Positions 8,924 through 16,882 of a stretch of DNA of 39,429 nucleotides are shown in pieces. Position numbers and translations under genes: made by a program. The notes beneath the pieces were generated by a model. It worked only from the letters and a program-made list of their open reading frames with translations. It had not been told where the DNA came from and did not search any database. This DNA is from a virus: the IMG/VR virus record IMGVR_UViG_3300009151_000156, positions 1 through 39,429 of that record; one strand, given 5' to 3'. The stretch's first letter is position 1, and every line of letters begins with the position of its first letter.

Positions 8924-9834
8924 TCTGGGACGAGTTCATCGCCGGCGGCCTTGAAAAGCCCATGGACGACATCAAGCAACGCCCCGCGGAGCCCGAGGCT
9001 AAAGGCGGAGATAGAGGCCCTGAAATTGTCCTTCAATCGGCGTTTAATGGCCGGCGCCGTGTCCATCGCGGCGACTTGTTCCGCGGGCGTGGCGAGGCCG
9101 TCCGGAGCCGGCGCGACCCGTTCCCGCTTTTGAATAACGCCAAGCCTCACGGCCTCGGCGCGACCGACCGACCGCCGCCCGTACCCGGTGTTGAAGTCGA
9201 CGGGATCGTAAGGCAACCCGAACCGGCTAAGGTTCTCCCACACCGGGTCGTTGACGCGGGCGATCATTCGCCCGCCGTAAATCGTCCCGCCGGCACGCAC
9301 CCACCGGTCCTCCCAGTAGCGGGGGTTCTCCGCCACAAGGGCCCCGGCTTTGATTCGATAACCTCGGGGAACACGGCGCGGGGAGATGCGTCGGAATTCC
9401 GCGCACGGAAACAGGAGGAGCGCCCCTTCGGTTTGGGCCTGACGCCATTGCCCGAACCCGTGAGCCATTCGAAGCTGGGTGTCGATGATCAGGTTCAGCC
9501 GGCCATCCGTTCGGAGGTCCGAGATCGTTCCCTCGCGCCCCGCCGCCGGCTGATAGTCGAGCGAATCCAGGAGTTCTTTAAGCTCGGTCCGAACGCTCGC
9601 GCGGTTTGGGAGTTGGCCCGGCGCTTGGCTGAGGCCCGAAGCCATCGTGTCGATGCGGTCCTTAACCACTTGCAACACCTCGGTCTCCATCACGCCCGCC
9701 GAGAACACCGCGCCCTGTCGCACCTGGACCGGCAATTCGGACAACTCCGCCGACGACATATCGGTTGGCAAAAGCTTCCGCTCGCTCGCGAATCGGAGCG
9801 CCTCGGCGAATGGTATCTGGCCCGCTGAGATCAT
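8920..9834 (-). CDS. Head morphogenesis protein, Mu gpF-like
   Basis: The start at 9834 gives a 4-base ATGA overlap with the tailspike stop and a 304-residue product. The segment RFGLPYDPVDFNTGYGRRSV followed by RAEAVRLGVI is a pattern seen in phage minor head / head morphogenesis proteins (SPP1 gp7 / Mu gpF group) from this host group. The N-terminal half (LRFASERKLLPTDMSSAEL, then AVFSAGVMETEVL) also fits that group. Such proteins bind the portal or capsid interior. It is unusually far from the portal (9 kb), separated from it by fibre genes. Confidence 0.65.
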   Translation of the reverse strand: MISAGQIPFAEALRFASERKLLPTDMSSAELSELPVQVRQGAVFSAGVMETEVLQVVKDRIDTMASGLSQAPGQLPNRASVRTELKELLDSLDYQPAAGREGTISDLRTDGRLNLIIDTQLRMAHGFGQWRQAQTEGALLLFPCAEFRRISPRRVPRGYRIKAGALVAENPRYWEDRWVRAGGTIYGGRMIARVNDPVWENLSRFGLPYDPVDFNTGYGRRSVGRAEAVRLGVIQKRERVAPAPDGLATPAEQVAAMDTAPAIKRRLKDNFRASISAFSLGLRGALLDVVHGLFKAAGDELVPE

Positions 9835-12689
9835 CGCGCGGTCGTGGTTGAGATCCGGAGCGTTCCCGACGCTAGGTCGATTGCGCCCCCGGTCGGGTTG
9901 AAGAGTGTCACCCTGCAGAGGTCGTTGGCCGTCGCGGCGCCCGTTAGGATCATCCCTTGGGTGTCGAGAGAGAACGAGGCCTGGACGATGTCTCCAGGAA
10001 GAGCGCCTAGGACCGTGATTCCGCTGAGTTGGATTGATCCGCCAGCGGCGACCGATGCGGGATCCCACGTCAAGGTCCCGAACCCTTGCACCGTAAATCC
10101 AACCTCCTGCCCCGCCTGCATTAGGCCCGGCGTGAATCCGGTGAGGTTAAGCGGGTTTCCTGTCGCGGGATCAACAAGGCGCGCGACGACATAGGACGTC
10201 GGCGCGTCGAGATAGATGTCGGTGATCAGACCGTCCACCGGCGCGGGCGTTCCGAGAAGGTGAACAAGTTGTCCGGCTTGATGGTAGCCTCCCGCCAACC
10301 AGTTGTAGACCGCTGATCCAACAACGCCTCGGACCGCGTTCGTTGACGGTTGCGCGTTGCAATAGTCGCCCGGAACTGTTCGGGACCCCGAAGCGGTGAT
10401 GATGATCGGCCGCGGCGGTCGTTGGGATTGGTCCATGATCACGTCCCCGAGCGAGAACGTCTGCCCAAATGGGACACCGTTCGTTGACCAAAACACCGTC
10501 CCGGCGTTGTGCCCTTTCTGAGACGGCGAACTCACCGGGAAGTTGTTCCCGCTCGCCTGGATCGAGAGGTTCGATTCTGCCTGTAAATCCTCGAACTCGG
10601 AGAACGAGAACGAAGGCGTTCCGATGGGGTTCACCGCCGTGTTGTTTTTGATTACAACGGGGAAGCGGACGTCGGCCGTGTAGTTCGCGTTCCACGACCG
10701 CGTGAAGTTCATCACAAACGCGGTCTTTCCCCATGGCGCGCGCGCGTAATTGTCGAGGATGTTCCACTGCCCGCGCCCGCTTGGTCGAAGCGATCCGGCG
10801 TGGAGAACGTTCCCCTTGATCGTGCCGATCGGCATCGGTTGAAACACGGCGATCGCCGCGGCCCGAAGTTGGAGCTCGGCGTAGATGTCGCCGGTCTCGA
10901 AGACGTTGTTTGCGATCGTGTAGCGATCGACCGGAGCTTGCGGCCCGTCAAACCCGCCAGCGAAGAACGCCCCGACCCCGAGGATCTGCTGCGTCGACGA
11001 CATTTTCGCCCCGTAGTTTCCCGCAACCGTGAACCGTTGAACGCCGATCATCTCGACGCATGTCGTCGTGAGGGGTTCCGCAAGAACGAGGCCGCCACCG
11101 GTCGTCGTGACGTAGCTTTCGTCCATGTCCGCGAACCGGTTCCCCGAGACCACGACGTCGGTGTAGTACTCGGCGTGGATCCCGTAGCGGGCGCGGGTGA
11201 TCGTGTTGTCCTTGATCGTCGCGAGATGTATCTGGTTCGTCTCGTTTCCCCAATTGTCCGCCGACCAACCGGCGACTGAGAGAGCGAACCCTCCGAACCC
11301 ATTCGATCCGTTCCAAAGGAAGTGGATGTTGTCCAAACGGTTTCCGGTGAGCTCAACGGATCCGTCGGCGAGGTTTGGCTCCCATGCGACCCCCCCGATG
11401 AACATGTTGGTAAAGACTGATCCCGTGACTCGCCCGCGATGGCAGAAGATGTTCGTGTTCGGAGAGCTCATCGCGTTGTTCTCTCGGATCACTCCCGACC
11501 CCATGTTCTCGAATCGGCAACGATCGACATGGAAGGAATTCATCACCGCATCCTTGGAGATGTTAATTGCCCAACCTCCGCCGACGCCGACGAAGTTAAG
11601 GTCGCGAACGTAAACGTCGCCTCCGAAAAACTGCATTTTCCGAGGCTCCCAATCGTATCCCAGACTAACCAGTCCTCCGCCGTCAACGACGACGCTCCCG
11701 GCAAACACCCAATAGTTCGGACCGCTCACCGTTCCGCGGATGTGGATCAAGCGGTTGGCTGGGACATTCAACGCGGCGCCGTGGTAGGTCCCCATGTAGG
11801 TCGTCGTCCCCGCCGGGAAGGTGATCTCCTGCGTCGCGTTCATTGCGTCCTGGACTTGGATCTCGTCGTTCGTCGATCCGTCCGATTTCGCGCCGAAGTC
11901 CCGAACGTTGAGCGCTCGGCGATCGCGCCTTACCCAATAGACGGTCGGCGAATCCGTGGTCGCAAAACAGGTTCCCCGGTTCGTTCCAGTGATGTCCGCG
12001 GGAAGCGAGTTTGTCGGGACGAGATGAAACGTCCCGCCGCCGTCGCCCGCCGTCGCAAAGTATCCGCGGACGAACACCGTGATGTTCGTCGTCCCCGATA
12101 GGGAGTCGGTCCGGGTCGCGAGGAGGTCTGCAATCGAGTTTACCGATCGGCTCGCCGTTAGGCTGTTGAGCGTGTTTTGAGCGGAGGCGATCGCGGCGTT
12201 GTATGATGTCGCGATCGATGCCGGAAGTCCGGTCACCGACGCTGTGAGAAACGCGATCGAGGAGTTCGCAGAGGTTGTGAGCGACGAGATCAGGCCGCTC
12301 AAATAGTTCGAGCTCGTGGTGATGTCCCCAACCCTCGCCGTGTTCGTGGCCTGGATCGCCGACACCAGCGAGTTGGACGTCCCCGAGATTCCGGAGGAGA
12401 CGCCCAAGATTGCTCCGTTGAGGTAGTTCGACGTGGCGTTTATGTCGCCAATCCGCGCCGAATTCGTGGCGATGAGCGCGGCCACAAGGCTGTTTGACGT
12501 GCCATTTACCTGCCCGGCGGTTGCGCGGAACAGGAGGTTGGTGTTGATGGCGAAGAAGTTTGTCGAAGCCCCGGTCAAGATCCCGTTTGTCCCGGTGATC
12601 ACGCTGAACGTCTTTGTTGATGGCAGCGGGCTTTGCGCCATGCCAACGAAGGAGAGGAGGAACGACAGGAGGAACGGTAGGTGCTTCAT
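9831..12689 (-). CDS. Beta-helix tailspike/fibre with signal peptide, 952 aa
   Basis: Residues 1-20 (MKHLPFLLSFLLSFVGMAQS) form a clear Sec-type signal peptide with an AQS cleavage-like end. Residues 60-140 contain two copies of a GTSNSLV...ATNSARIGD...SNYL repeat. A pectate-lyase-3 type motif NVRDFGAKSDGSTND (261-275) begins a right-handed beta-helix (to about 720), with repeated 'N-x-F-x-N-x-x-x-G' turns. The C-terminal 230 residues look like separate beta domains. Such proteins usually bind or degrade surface polysaccharide as tailspikes. A signal peptide on a phage spike is odd: either it is exported to the periplasm or surface, or the peptide is a Verrucomicrobial-phage peculiarity. Confidence 0.85.
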   Translation of the reverse strand: MKHLPFLLSFLLSFVGMAQSPLPSTKTFSVITGTNGILTGASTNFFAINTNLLFRATAGQVNGTSNSLVAALIATNSARIGDINATSNYLNGAILGVSSGISGTSNSLVSAIQATNTARVGDITTSSNYLSGLISSLTTSANSSIAFLTASVTGLPASIATSYNAAIASAQNTLNSLTASRSVNSIADLLATRTDSLSGTTNITVFVRGYFATAGDGGGTFHLVPTNSLPADITGTNRGTCFATTDSPTVYWVRRDRRALNVRDFGAKSDGSTNDEIQVQDAMNATQEITFPAGTTTYMGTYHGAALNVPANRLIHIRGTVSGPNYWVFAGSVVVDGGGLVSLGYDWEPRKMQFFGGDVYVRDLNFVGVGGGWAINISKDAVMNSFHVDRCRFENMGSGVIRENNAMSSPNTNIFCHRGRVTGSVFTNMFIGGVAWEPNLADGSVELTGNRLDNIHFLWNGSNGFGGFALSVAGWSADNWGNETNQIHLATIKDNTITRARYGIHAEYYTDVVVSGNRFADMDESYVTTTGGGLVLAEPLTTTCVEMIGVQRFTVAGNYGAKMSSTQQILGVGAFFAGGFDGPQAPVDRYTIANNVFETGDIYAELQLRAAAIAVFQPMPIGTIKGNVLHAGSLRPSGRGQWNILDNYARAPWGKTAFVMNFTRSWNANYTADVRFPVVIKNNTAVNPIGTPSFSFSEFEDLQAESNLSIQASGNNFPVSSPSQKGHNAGTVFWSTNGVPFGQTFSLGDVIMDQSQRPPRPIIITASGSRTVPGDYCNAQPSTNAVRGVVGSAVYNWLAGGYHQAGQLVHLLGTPAPVDGLITDIYLDAPTSYVVARLVDPATGNPLNLTGFTPGLMQAGQEVGFTVQGFGTLTWDPASVAAGGSIQLSGITVLGALPGDIVQASFSLDTQGMILTGAATANDLCRVTLFNPTGGAIDLASGTLRISTTTAR

Positions 12690-12693
12690 GGGA

Positions 12694-13386
12694 TTAAGAG
12701 AGGTCGGGGCCGGAGAATGCGGCGGCTCCGCCGCTGACGAACATGGTGTGCCAAGTCGTCGTGGTTCCGTTGAGGAGTTGAAGCTTCCGGTTCAGAAGCC
12801 GCGCGTTGCCCGGAGCGGAGACGCCGGACGATCCGAATGACAACGAAGGAGAGCTCGAGCTTCCGGTGAGTTGTGGAGCGAACCACGCCTGGGCGTCGTC
12901 GTTCCAAAGCTCCCAACTTGTCGAATTCCATCGGGCATTCAAAGGGCCCGCCACGACGCCGGCGTCGTCCACCGAGAATGCCGGCGATGAGACATCCCCG
13001 GAGCATCGGACAACATGAAAAGTCCCGTCGCTCGCATCGAGGACGAGGGTGTAGTTCGTCTGCAGGAGGTAGTTCACGAACGTCACCCCGCCGAGCACCG
13101 CCACTCGCGCCGTGGCGATGAGGCTTTCCAAAAGGTTCACGCTGTCGTCGTCGGGGACGGTGATCGTGTCCGGTTTCTTCGAGTTGCCGATCCAGACTTG
13201 ATAGGTCCCGCCGAATAGCATCGTGCTGAAAAACCCGGCGCCGTTCGTCGTCACGAGGACGTCGTCGGTTGGGACAACGGCTCCCGTCCTGATCTTCGGG
13301 CTGTTCGTCGTGGGACGGAACAGGACGGTCGAGAGCGTGAGCGCTTGACCGTTCGATTTCCGAACGAATGAAAGGACGGTGGCCAT
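12694..13386 (-). CDS. Fibre/adhesin-like virion protein, 230 aa
   Basis: The N-terminal domain (MATVLSFVRKSNGQAL ... TNGAGFFSTMLFGGTYQVWIGN) resembles a carboxypeptidase-regulatory-like or fibre attachment beta-sandwich: a default-value/'G-x-Y-x-V' strand pattern. The middle has FHVVRCSGDVSSPAFSVDD and the end is Ser- and Gly-rich. It ends 4 bases before the tailspike start, so it may be a spike-attachment adaptor. No signal peptide is present. The family is not recognised. Confidence 0.7.
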   Translation of the reverse strand: MATVLSFVRKSNGQALTLSTVLFRPTTNSPKIRTGAVVPTDDVLVTTNGAGFFSTMLFGGTYQVWIGNSKKPDTITVPDDDSVNLLESLIATARVAVLGGVTFVNYLLQTNYTLVLDASDGTFHVVRCSGDVSSPAFSVDDAGVVAGPLNARWNSTSWELWNDDAQAWFAPQLTGSSSSPSLSFGSSGVSAPGNARLLNRKLQLLNGTTTTWHTMFVSGGAAAFSGPDLS

Positions 13387-13389
13387 GGG

Positions 13390-13755
13390 CTACTTTTTGC
13401 GACGGGATCCGGTCACTTTCGCGACGGCCTCGACGGCATCCTTTTTGATCTCGCCAACCTTCGCGGCCGCTCGTTGAGATTCGCGCCCCGCGATCAATCC
13501 GGCGGCGTGAGTCTCGATCTCCGCGTCGTGTTCCATTTGTGCGGTGATCTTGCGCCGAATGGCCCACGGGATTTCTCCGCCGTTATCCTGCCCGGCGCCG
13601 CGCCCGGCTTCGTCGAGCGCCTGCCGAAGCGGGACCAACTCGTCCCCCTTCAGCACGAGCACATAGTCTTTCTCCGGGATGAGCTTAAATGTCGCTGGGC
13701 GAGGCTGGATCTCGTCGGAAGGCTTCGCAGGCGGCGGGGTTGGTTTGGGGGGCAT
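13390..13755 (-). CDS. Hypothetical protein, 121 aa, Pro-rich start and basic end
   Basis: The first 20 residues are Pro-rich (MPPKPTPPPAKPSDEIQPRP), followed by a compact part (FKLIPEKDYVLVLKGDEL) and an Ala/Lys-rich helix ending VTGSRRKK. It sits 3 bases upstream of the 230-residue fibre-like gene. No enzyme motif is seen. It may be a small virion or fibre-assembly protein. The function is unknown. Confidence 0.7.
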   Translation of the reverse strand: MPPKPTPPPAKPSDEIQPRPATFKLIPEKDYVLVLKGDELVPLRQALDEAGRGAGQDNGGEIPWAIRRKITAQMEHDAEIETHAAGLIAGRESQRAAAKVGEIKKDAVEAVAKVTGSRRKK

Positions 13756-13760
13756 GGTCT

Positions 13761-14093
13761 TCAGGGTTGAATCTTGGGAAGTTCAGGCCATTCGGCGGCC
13801 GCGATCCCGTCTGCCAATCCGGAAAGATCGGCTCGGGCGGCGGGATACGATGGCAGGGCGCGCAATTGCTCACCCGTCACGGCTTTCGATTCGACGTCGA
13901 CTCGATTCGCGATTGTCTTCGTCACTTTTCCATTGCCGTCGGTCTCGGTGACGATCGTGAGATCGGCGTACGCAATGACGGCGGACTCCCCCGAGACAGG
14001 ATCGTAATTGATGTTCACCCCGACGGCTGTCCGCCTCGTTTTGGTGTTCTTCGTGATCCCGGATTCGGTCACGTCGGAAATGGTGATGGCCAT
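13761..14093 (-). CDS. Hypothetical small virion protein, 110 aa
   Basis: A beta-rich protein with alternating strands (RRTAVGVNINYDPVSGES, AYADLTIVTETDGNGKVTK) and a C-terminal AALPSYPAARADLSGLAD-like helix. It lies in the fibre cluster with short spacing on both sides. The strand composition suggests a structural protein. The family is not recognised. Confidence 0.7.
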   Translation of the reverse strand: MAITISDVTESGITKNTKTRRTAVGVNINYDPVSGESAVIAYADLTIVTETDGNGKVTKTIANRVDVESKAVTGEQLRALPSYPAARADLSGLADGIAAAEWPELPKIQP

Positions 14094-14104
14094 GGAATAG
14101 GGTG

Positions 14105-16372
14105 TTAGTTGCGGGCTACTTTTCGGGCCAGCTTCTCAAGCTTTTCGTCGAGCTCCTGGATTGCGGAGACGAAGACCGGGAAGAGCTTCCCGTATCCCGC
14201 CTCAAGCCGGTCCGGGTTCTCGTCATAAACGAGCCCCGGAACTTGGAAGTGTTTCTGTTGAACCCTCTGGAGTTGTTGGGCCATGAATCCGGAGTCCCGG
14301 ATTCCAACCTTGGATCCATCGCGGGATTTCCAGTCAAAGACCCACGGCTCAATGTCGCGCACGAATGCAAGTCCACCGATGAGTCTCCAGAGCTTTTGCT
14401 TGTCCCGCTCGTCCGACAGCGACGTGATCGTCGTGACTTGGCAGCGGAGCGTGGCGACCGAGGAATTCCCGAGCGTGATCTCGTTCGCGATCGTCGCGGT
14501 TGACGGCTGGGCGTTGTACCCGATGCACGTGACGTTTCCGGTTCCTCCGGTGAGACTGGATCCTGCGACGCTGCCAAGCGCAGTGCATTGGCTGAAGTTC
14601 CCGTTCCAAAGTGCGCGATGCCCCACCGCCGAGTTGTCCGTTCCGGCAACGATCGTCACCAGCGCCTGATTCCCGACCCCGGTGTTGTTGGCTCCCGTCA
14701 CGCCGCCGGAGAGGCAGGATTGACCGATTGCGGTGAGCTGCGATGCGGTTGACCCGGCACTTAGCCCCGCCGAGCTTCCCACGACACACGCTGCCGTCGT
14801 CACACCCCTTGTTCCAACAAAGATCCCGCTTATCGTCGAATCGAACGCTGCTGTGAGACTTCCGCAGGTCCAATCCGAATCCCCGGTGTCGTCACCGAGC
14901 CGGGCTGACATTTTCGCAGCACTGACTCTCTTGATTGCCGGATGTCCCGCACTGGCTGCCCCGAAACACAGCCGAGAAAACCCCGTGCCCGCGTTGTTCG
15001 ACAAGATCAGGATCCCGTCGCCGCTCGACTGAATGGTTCCTCGAAGCGTCGTGCTCGTTCCGCTCCAAAACGAATGAGTGCCGGTCTGGTGGACGTCCTT
15101 TGGACGACTTCCGGCCGCGGCCCCAATTGTGTACAGGTTGTCCGTGAACAGGAGATTCCCGGTCAACGTTCCGCCAGCGAGCGCAAGGTAGGTTGCTGCC
15201 GCGGTTGCGCTGGTGATTGAGTCGGTGATCCCGTAGCCCGCCAGAGTCGTTGCCTTGGCAGCGTAGCCGGACGCCACCGCTGCCGCCGTGATCCCGTCGG
15301 TGATCCCGTATCCGGCAAGAGTCGTCGCCTTGGCGGCGTATCCGGACGCTACCGCTGCGGCCGTGATTCCATCGGTGATCCCGTAGCCCGCCAGCGTCGT
15401 CGCCTTGGCGGCGTAGCCGGACGCCACCGCTGCCGCCGTGATCCCGTCGGTGATCCCGTAGCCCGCAAGCGTCGTCGCCTTGGCGGCGTATCCAGACGCT
15501 ACTGCTGCGGCCGTGATTCCATCGGTGATCCCGTAGCCCGCCAGAGTCGTTGCCTTGGCGGCGTAGCCGGACGCCACCGCTGCCGCCGTGATCCCGTCGG
15601 TGATCCCGTATCCGGCAAGCGTCGTCGCCTTGGCGGCGTAGATTGATGTCGCCGCCGTGATCGTGAGGAACGTCCCCAGCGAAGTCGCTAGTCCCGTGAT
15701 CTTGGCGATCGAAAGCGTGAGCCATCCCGGATCGGAATAGGTTCCCGTAGTCACGACCGCATCGGCGATTCCCGCCGCGGCCGCCGTGGTCGGCTTCGAG
15801 CTCAACCACTGCCAAGGGAACGACACAAGCCACGCGGGGTCCACGTAGCGCCCGTTGGTCGAGACGCCGTCGGTGATCCCTGCCCCGTTCAACGTGTTCA
15901 ACGTTGGGGAAGTCGTTGGCCCAATGAGATCACCGAAGAGGCGCGTCCGCGTCGATGCGATCTCCGCGCCTCCGCCGGATTGAATGCTCGGCGTAACCTC
16001 GGGGTTCTGCGGGATCGAAACCCGGAGTTGCCCCAGGGCGACTTGGTGGAGGTCCGCCTCGGCGCGGGTGAGGATTGTCTTCTGCGAATCAGAAAAGGGA
16101 ACGGCATCGCCGAGCCGGATCTTCAACGCCTGGATCACAAGCCAGACGGCATCCTGGAAAAGCTCGGGCGGAATCAGCGTCGCGTCCTGGTCGATCTTGT
16201 TCCCCGGATGGCTCGCGATGAATCCGCGAACCCGAGGAACGACGACCGCGATTGCGTCCAGGACGGGATCCCCTTGAGTGACGGCGAGCGCCGCGGTCCG
16301 GAGTGAGTCGAGCTCCGGCGCCTGCAGCGCGGAATAGACGTCGGCCGTCGTGATGGGAATCCAGTTTGGCAT
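14105..16372 (-). CDS. Fibre: connector-like N-terminus, repeats, S74 chaperone end
   Basis: The 755-residue protein has four parts. Residues 1-130 (starting MPNWIPITTADVYSAL, with VRGFIASHP and a 'IPPELFQDAVWLVIQALKIR' helix) resemble small Mu gp36/DUF1320-type head-tail connector proteins. Residues 250-390 hold six copies of a 25-residue AAKATTLAGYGITDG-based repeat. Then comes a trimeric beta-helix with 'N-T-x-V-G-x-x-A-L' turns (about 515-640). The end (from SDERDKQKL, about 653) is a peptidase S74 intramolecular chaperone domain, which trimerises and usually self-cleaves near the SD. It lies next to capsid genes rather than distal tail genes. Confidence 0.85.
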   Translation of the reverse strand: MPNWIPITTADVYSALQAPELDSLRTAALAVTQGDPVLDAIAVVVPRVRGFIASHPGNKIDQDATLIPPELFQDAVWLVIQALKIRLGDAVPFSDSQKTILTRAEADLHQVALGQLRVSIPQNPEVTPSIQSGGGAEIASTRTRLFGDLIGPTTSPTLNTLNGAGITDGVSTNGRYVDPAWLVSFPWQWLSSKPTTAAAAGIADAVVTTGTYSDPGWLTLSIAKITGLATSLGTFLTITAATSIYAAKATTLAGYGITDGITAAAVASGYAAKATTLAGYGITDGITAAAVASGYAAKATTLAGYGITDGITAAAVASGYAAKATTLAGYGITDGITAAAVASGYAAKATTLAGYGITDGITAAAVASGYAAKATTLAGYGITDSITSATAAATYLALAGGTLTGNLLFTDNLYTIGAAAGSRPKDVHQTGTHSFWSGTSTTLRGTIQSSGDGILILSNNAGTGFSRLCFGAASAGHPAIKRVSAAKMSARLGDDTGDSDWTCGSLTAAFDSTISGIFVGTRGVTTAACVVGSSAGLSAGSTASQLTAIGQSCLSGGVTGANNTGVGNQALVTIVAGTDNSAVGHRALWNGNFSQCTALGSVAGSSLTGGTGNVTCIGYNAQPSTATIANEITLGNSSVATLRCQVTTITSLSDERDKQKLWRLIGGLAFVRDIEPWVFDWKSRDGSKVGIRDSGFMAQQLQRVQQKHFQVPGLVYDENPDRLEAGYGKLFPVFVSAIQELDEKLEKLARKVARN
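15213..15644 (-). repeat. Six 75-bp tandem repeats in the fibre gene
   Basis: Six 75-base units encode near-identical 25-residue repeats. Synonymous differences alternate between odd and even copies: the odd units have GCCGCCGTGATCCCGTCGG, the even units have GCGGCCGTGATTCCATCGG. This makes a 150-base higher-order unit repeated three times and points to recent duplication of a dimer. The lowest-coordinate copy, which is the last in the protein, diverges (ITDS). Confidence 0.9.
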
Positions 16373-16383
16373 TTTTTTAAGTA

Positions 16384-16410
16384 GGGGCGGGCCCTTTCGC
16401 GGCCCGCCCC
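16384..16410 (-). terminator. GC hairpin between cement protein and fibre
   Basis: A perfect 10-base inverted repeat, GGGGCGGGCC and GGCCCGCCCC, with a 7-base loop fills the gap before the fibre ATG at 16372. On the minus strand it is followed by TACTTAAAAAAATG rather than a T-run, so it is not a textbook intrinsic terminator. It could attenuate readthrough from capsid to fibre genes, or protect capsid mRNA 3' ends. Confidence 0.5.
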
Positions 16411-16437
16411 TGTTTGGGGTTCAGATCGGGCGAGCGA

Positions 16438-16839
16438 TCAGAAGTAAGCGTTGAGCGTGAAGTTCAGGCCGGTCACGACACCGCCGGCCGCATCCTCCGC
16501 CACACTGACTCGCACGTACTGAGGCGCGGTACTCGCGAGGCGGAAGAGATACTCACCCGCCGGGGTTCCAATGCCGCCGGCGCCGGTGATCGTTTTGGTG
16601 ATACCGGCGTTGGTCCATGTGGAGTTGTCCGGCGAGGTTTGCACGTTGAAGATGAGGTTCTTCGTGTCGGCAAGCGGGGTGACCAAAGGCCACACAATGC
16701 CGAATTCGAGGCGCTCGCTCTGGAGATACTTTGGCCCGAGGTCGAGCGAGGCGGAGTTTGCGGTTGCGCCCGCCGCGGGAAACGCGGTGACGGCCGTGAG
16801 GTTGGCGTCGAGAATTCCACGCCCTAGTACGTTTGGCAT
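16438..16839 (-). CDS. Capsid decoration/cement-like protein, 133 aa
   Basis: A beta-rich protein with SERLEFGIVWPLVTPLADTK, FNVQTSPDNSTWTNAG and EYLFRLASTAPQYVRVSV. The 'V-Q-T-S-x-D-x-x-x-W' followed by 'Q-Y-V-R-V' layout resembles Bbp16-type capsid cement proteins. It directly follows the major capsid gene in transcription order, the usual place for a decoration protein that stabilises expanded capsids. The family match is tentative; the virion role is likely. Confidence 0.7.
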   Translation of the reverse strand: MPNVLGRGILDANLTAVTAFPAAGATANSASLDLGPKYLQSERLEFGIVWPLVTPLADTKNLIFNVQTSPDNSTWTNAGITKTITGAGGIGTPAGEYLFRLASTAPQYVRVSVAEDAAGGVVTGLNFTLNAYF

Positions 16840-16882
16840 AATCTATTGATTTGAAGGTTCGAGGTTGACCGTTTCCGATTGA

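Noticed and set aside
15213-15644. CRISPR array
   Set aside because: Repeats are contiguous 75-base coding units without spacers and lie in frame in a fibre gene.
14892-15833. Asp/His/Arg repeat ORF across the fibre repeat array
   Set aside because: It is the same tandem repeat read in another frame; the repeated peptide is a by-product of the DNA repeat.
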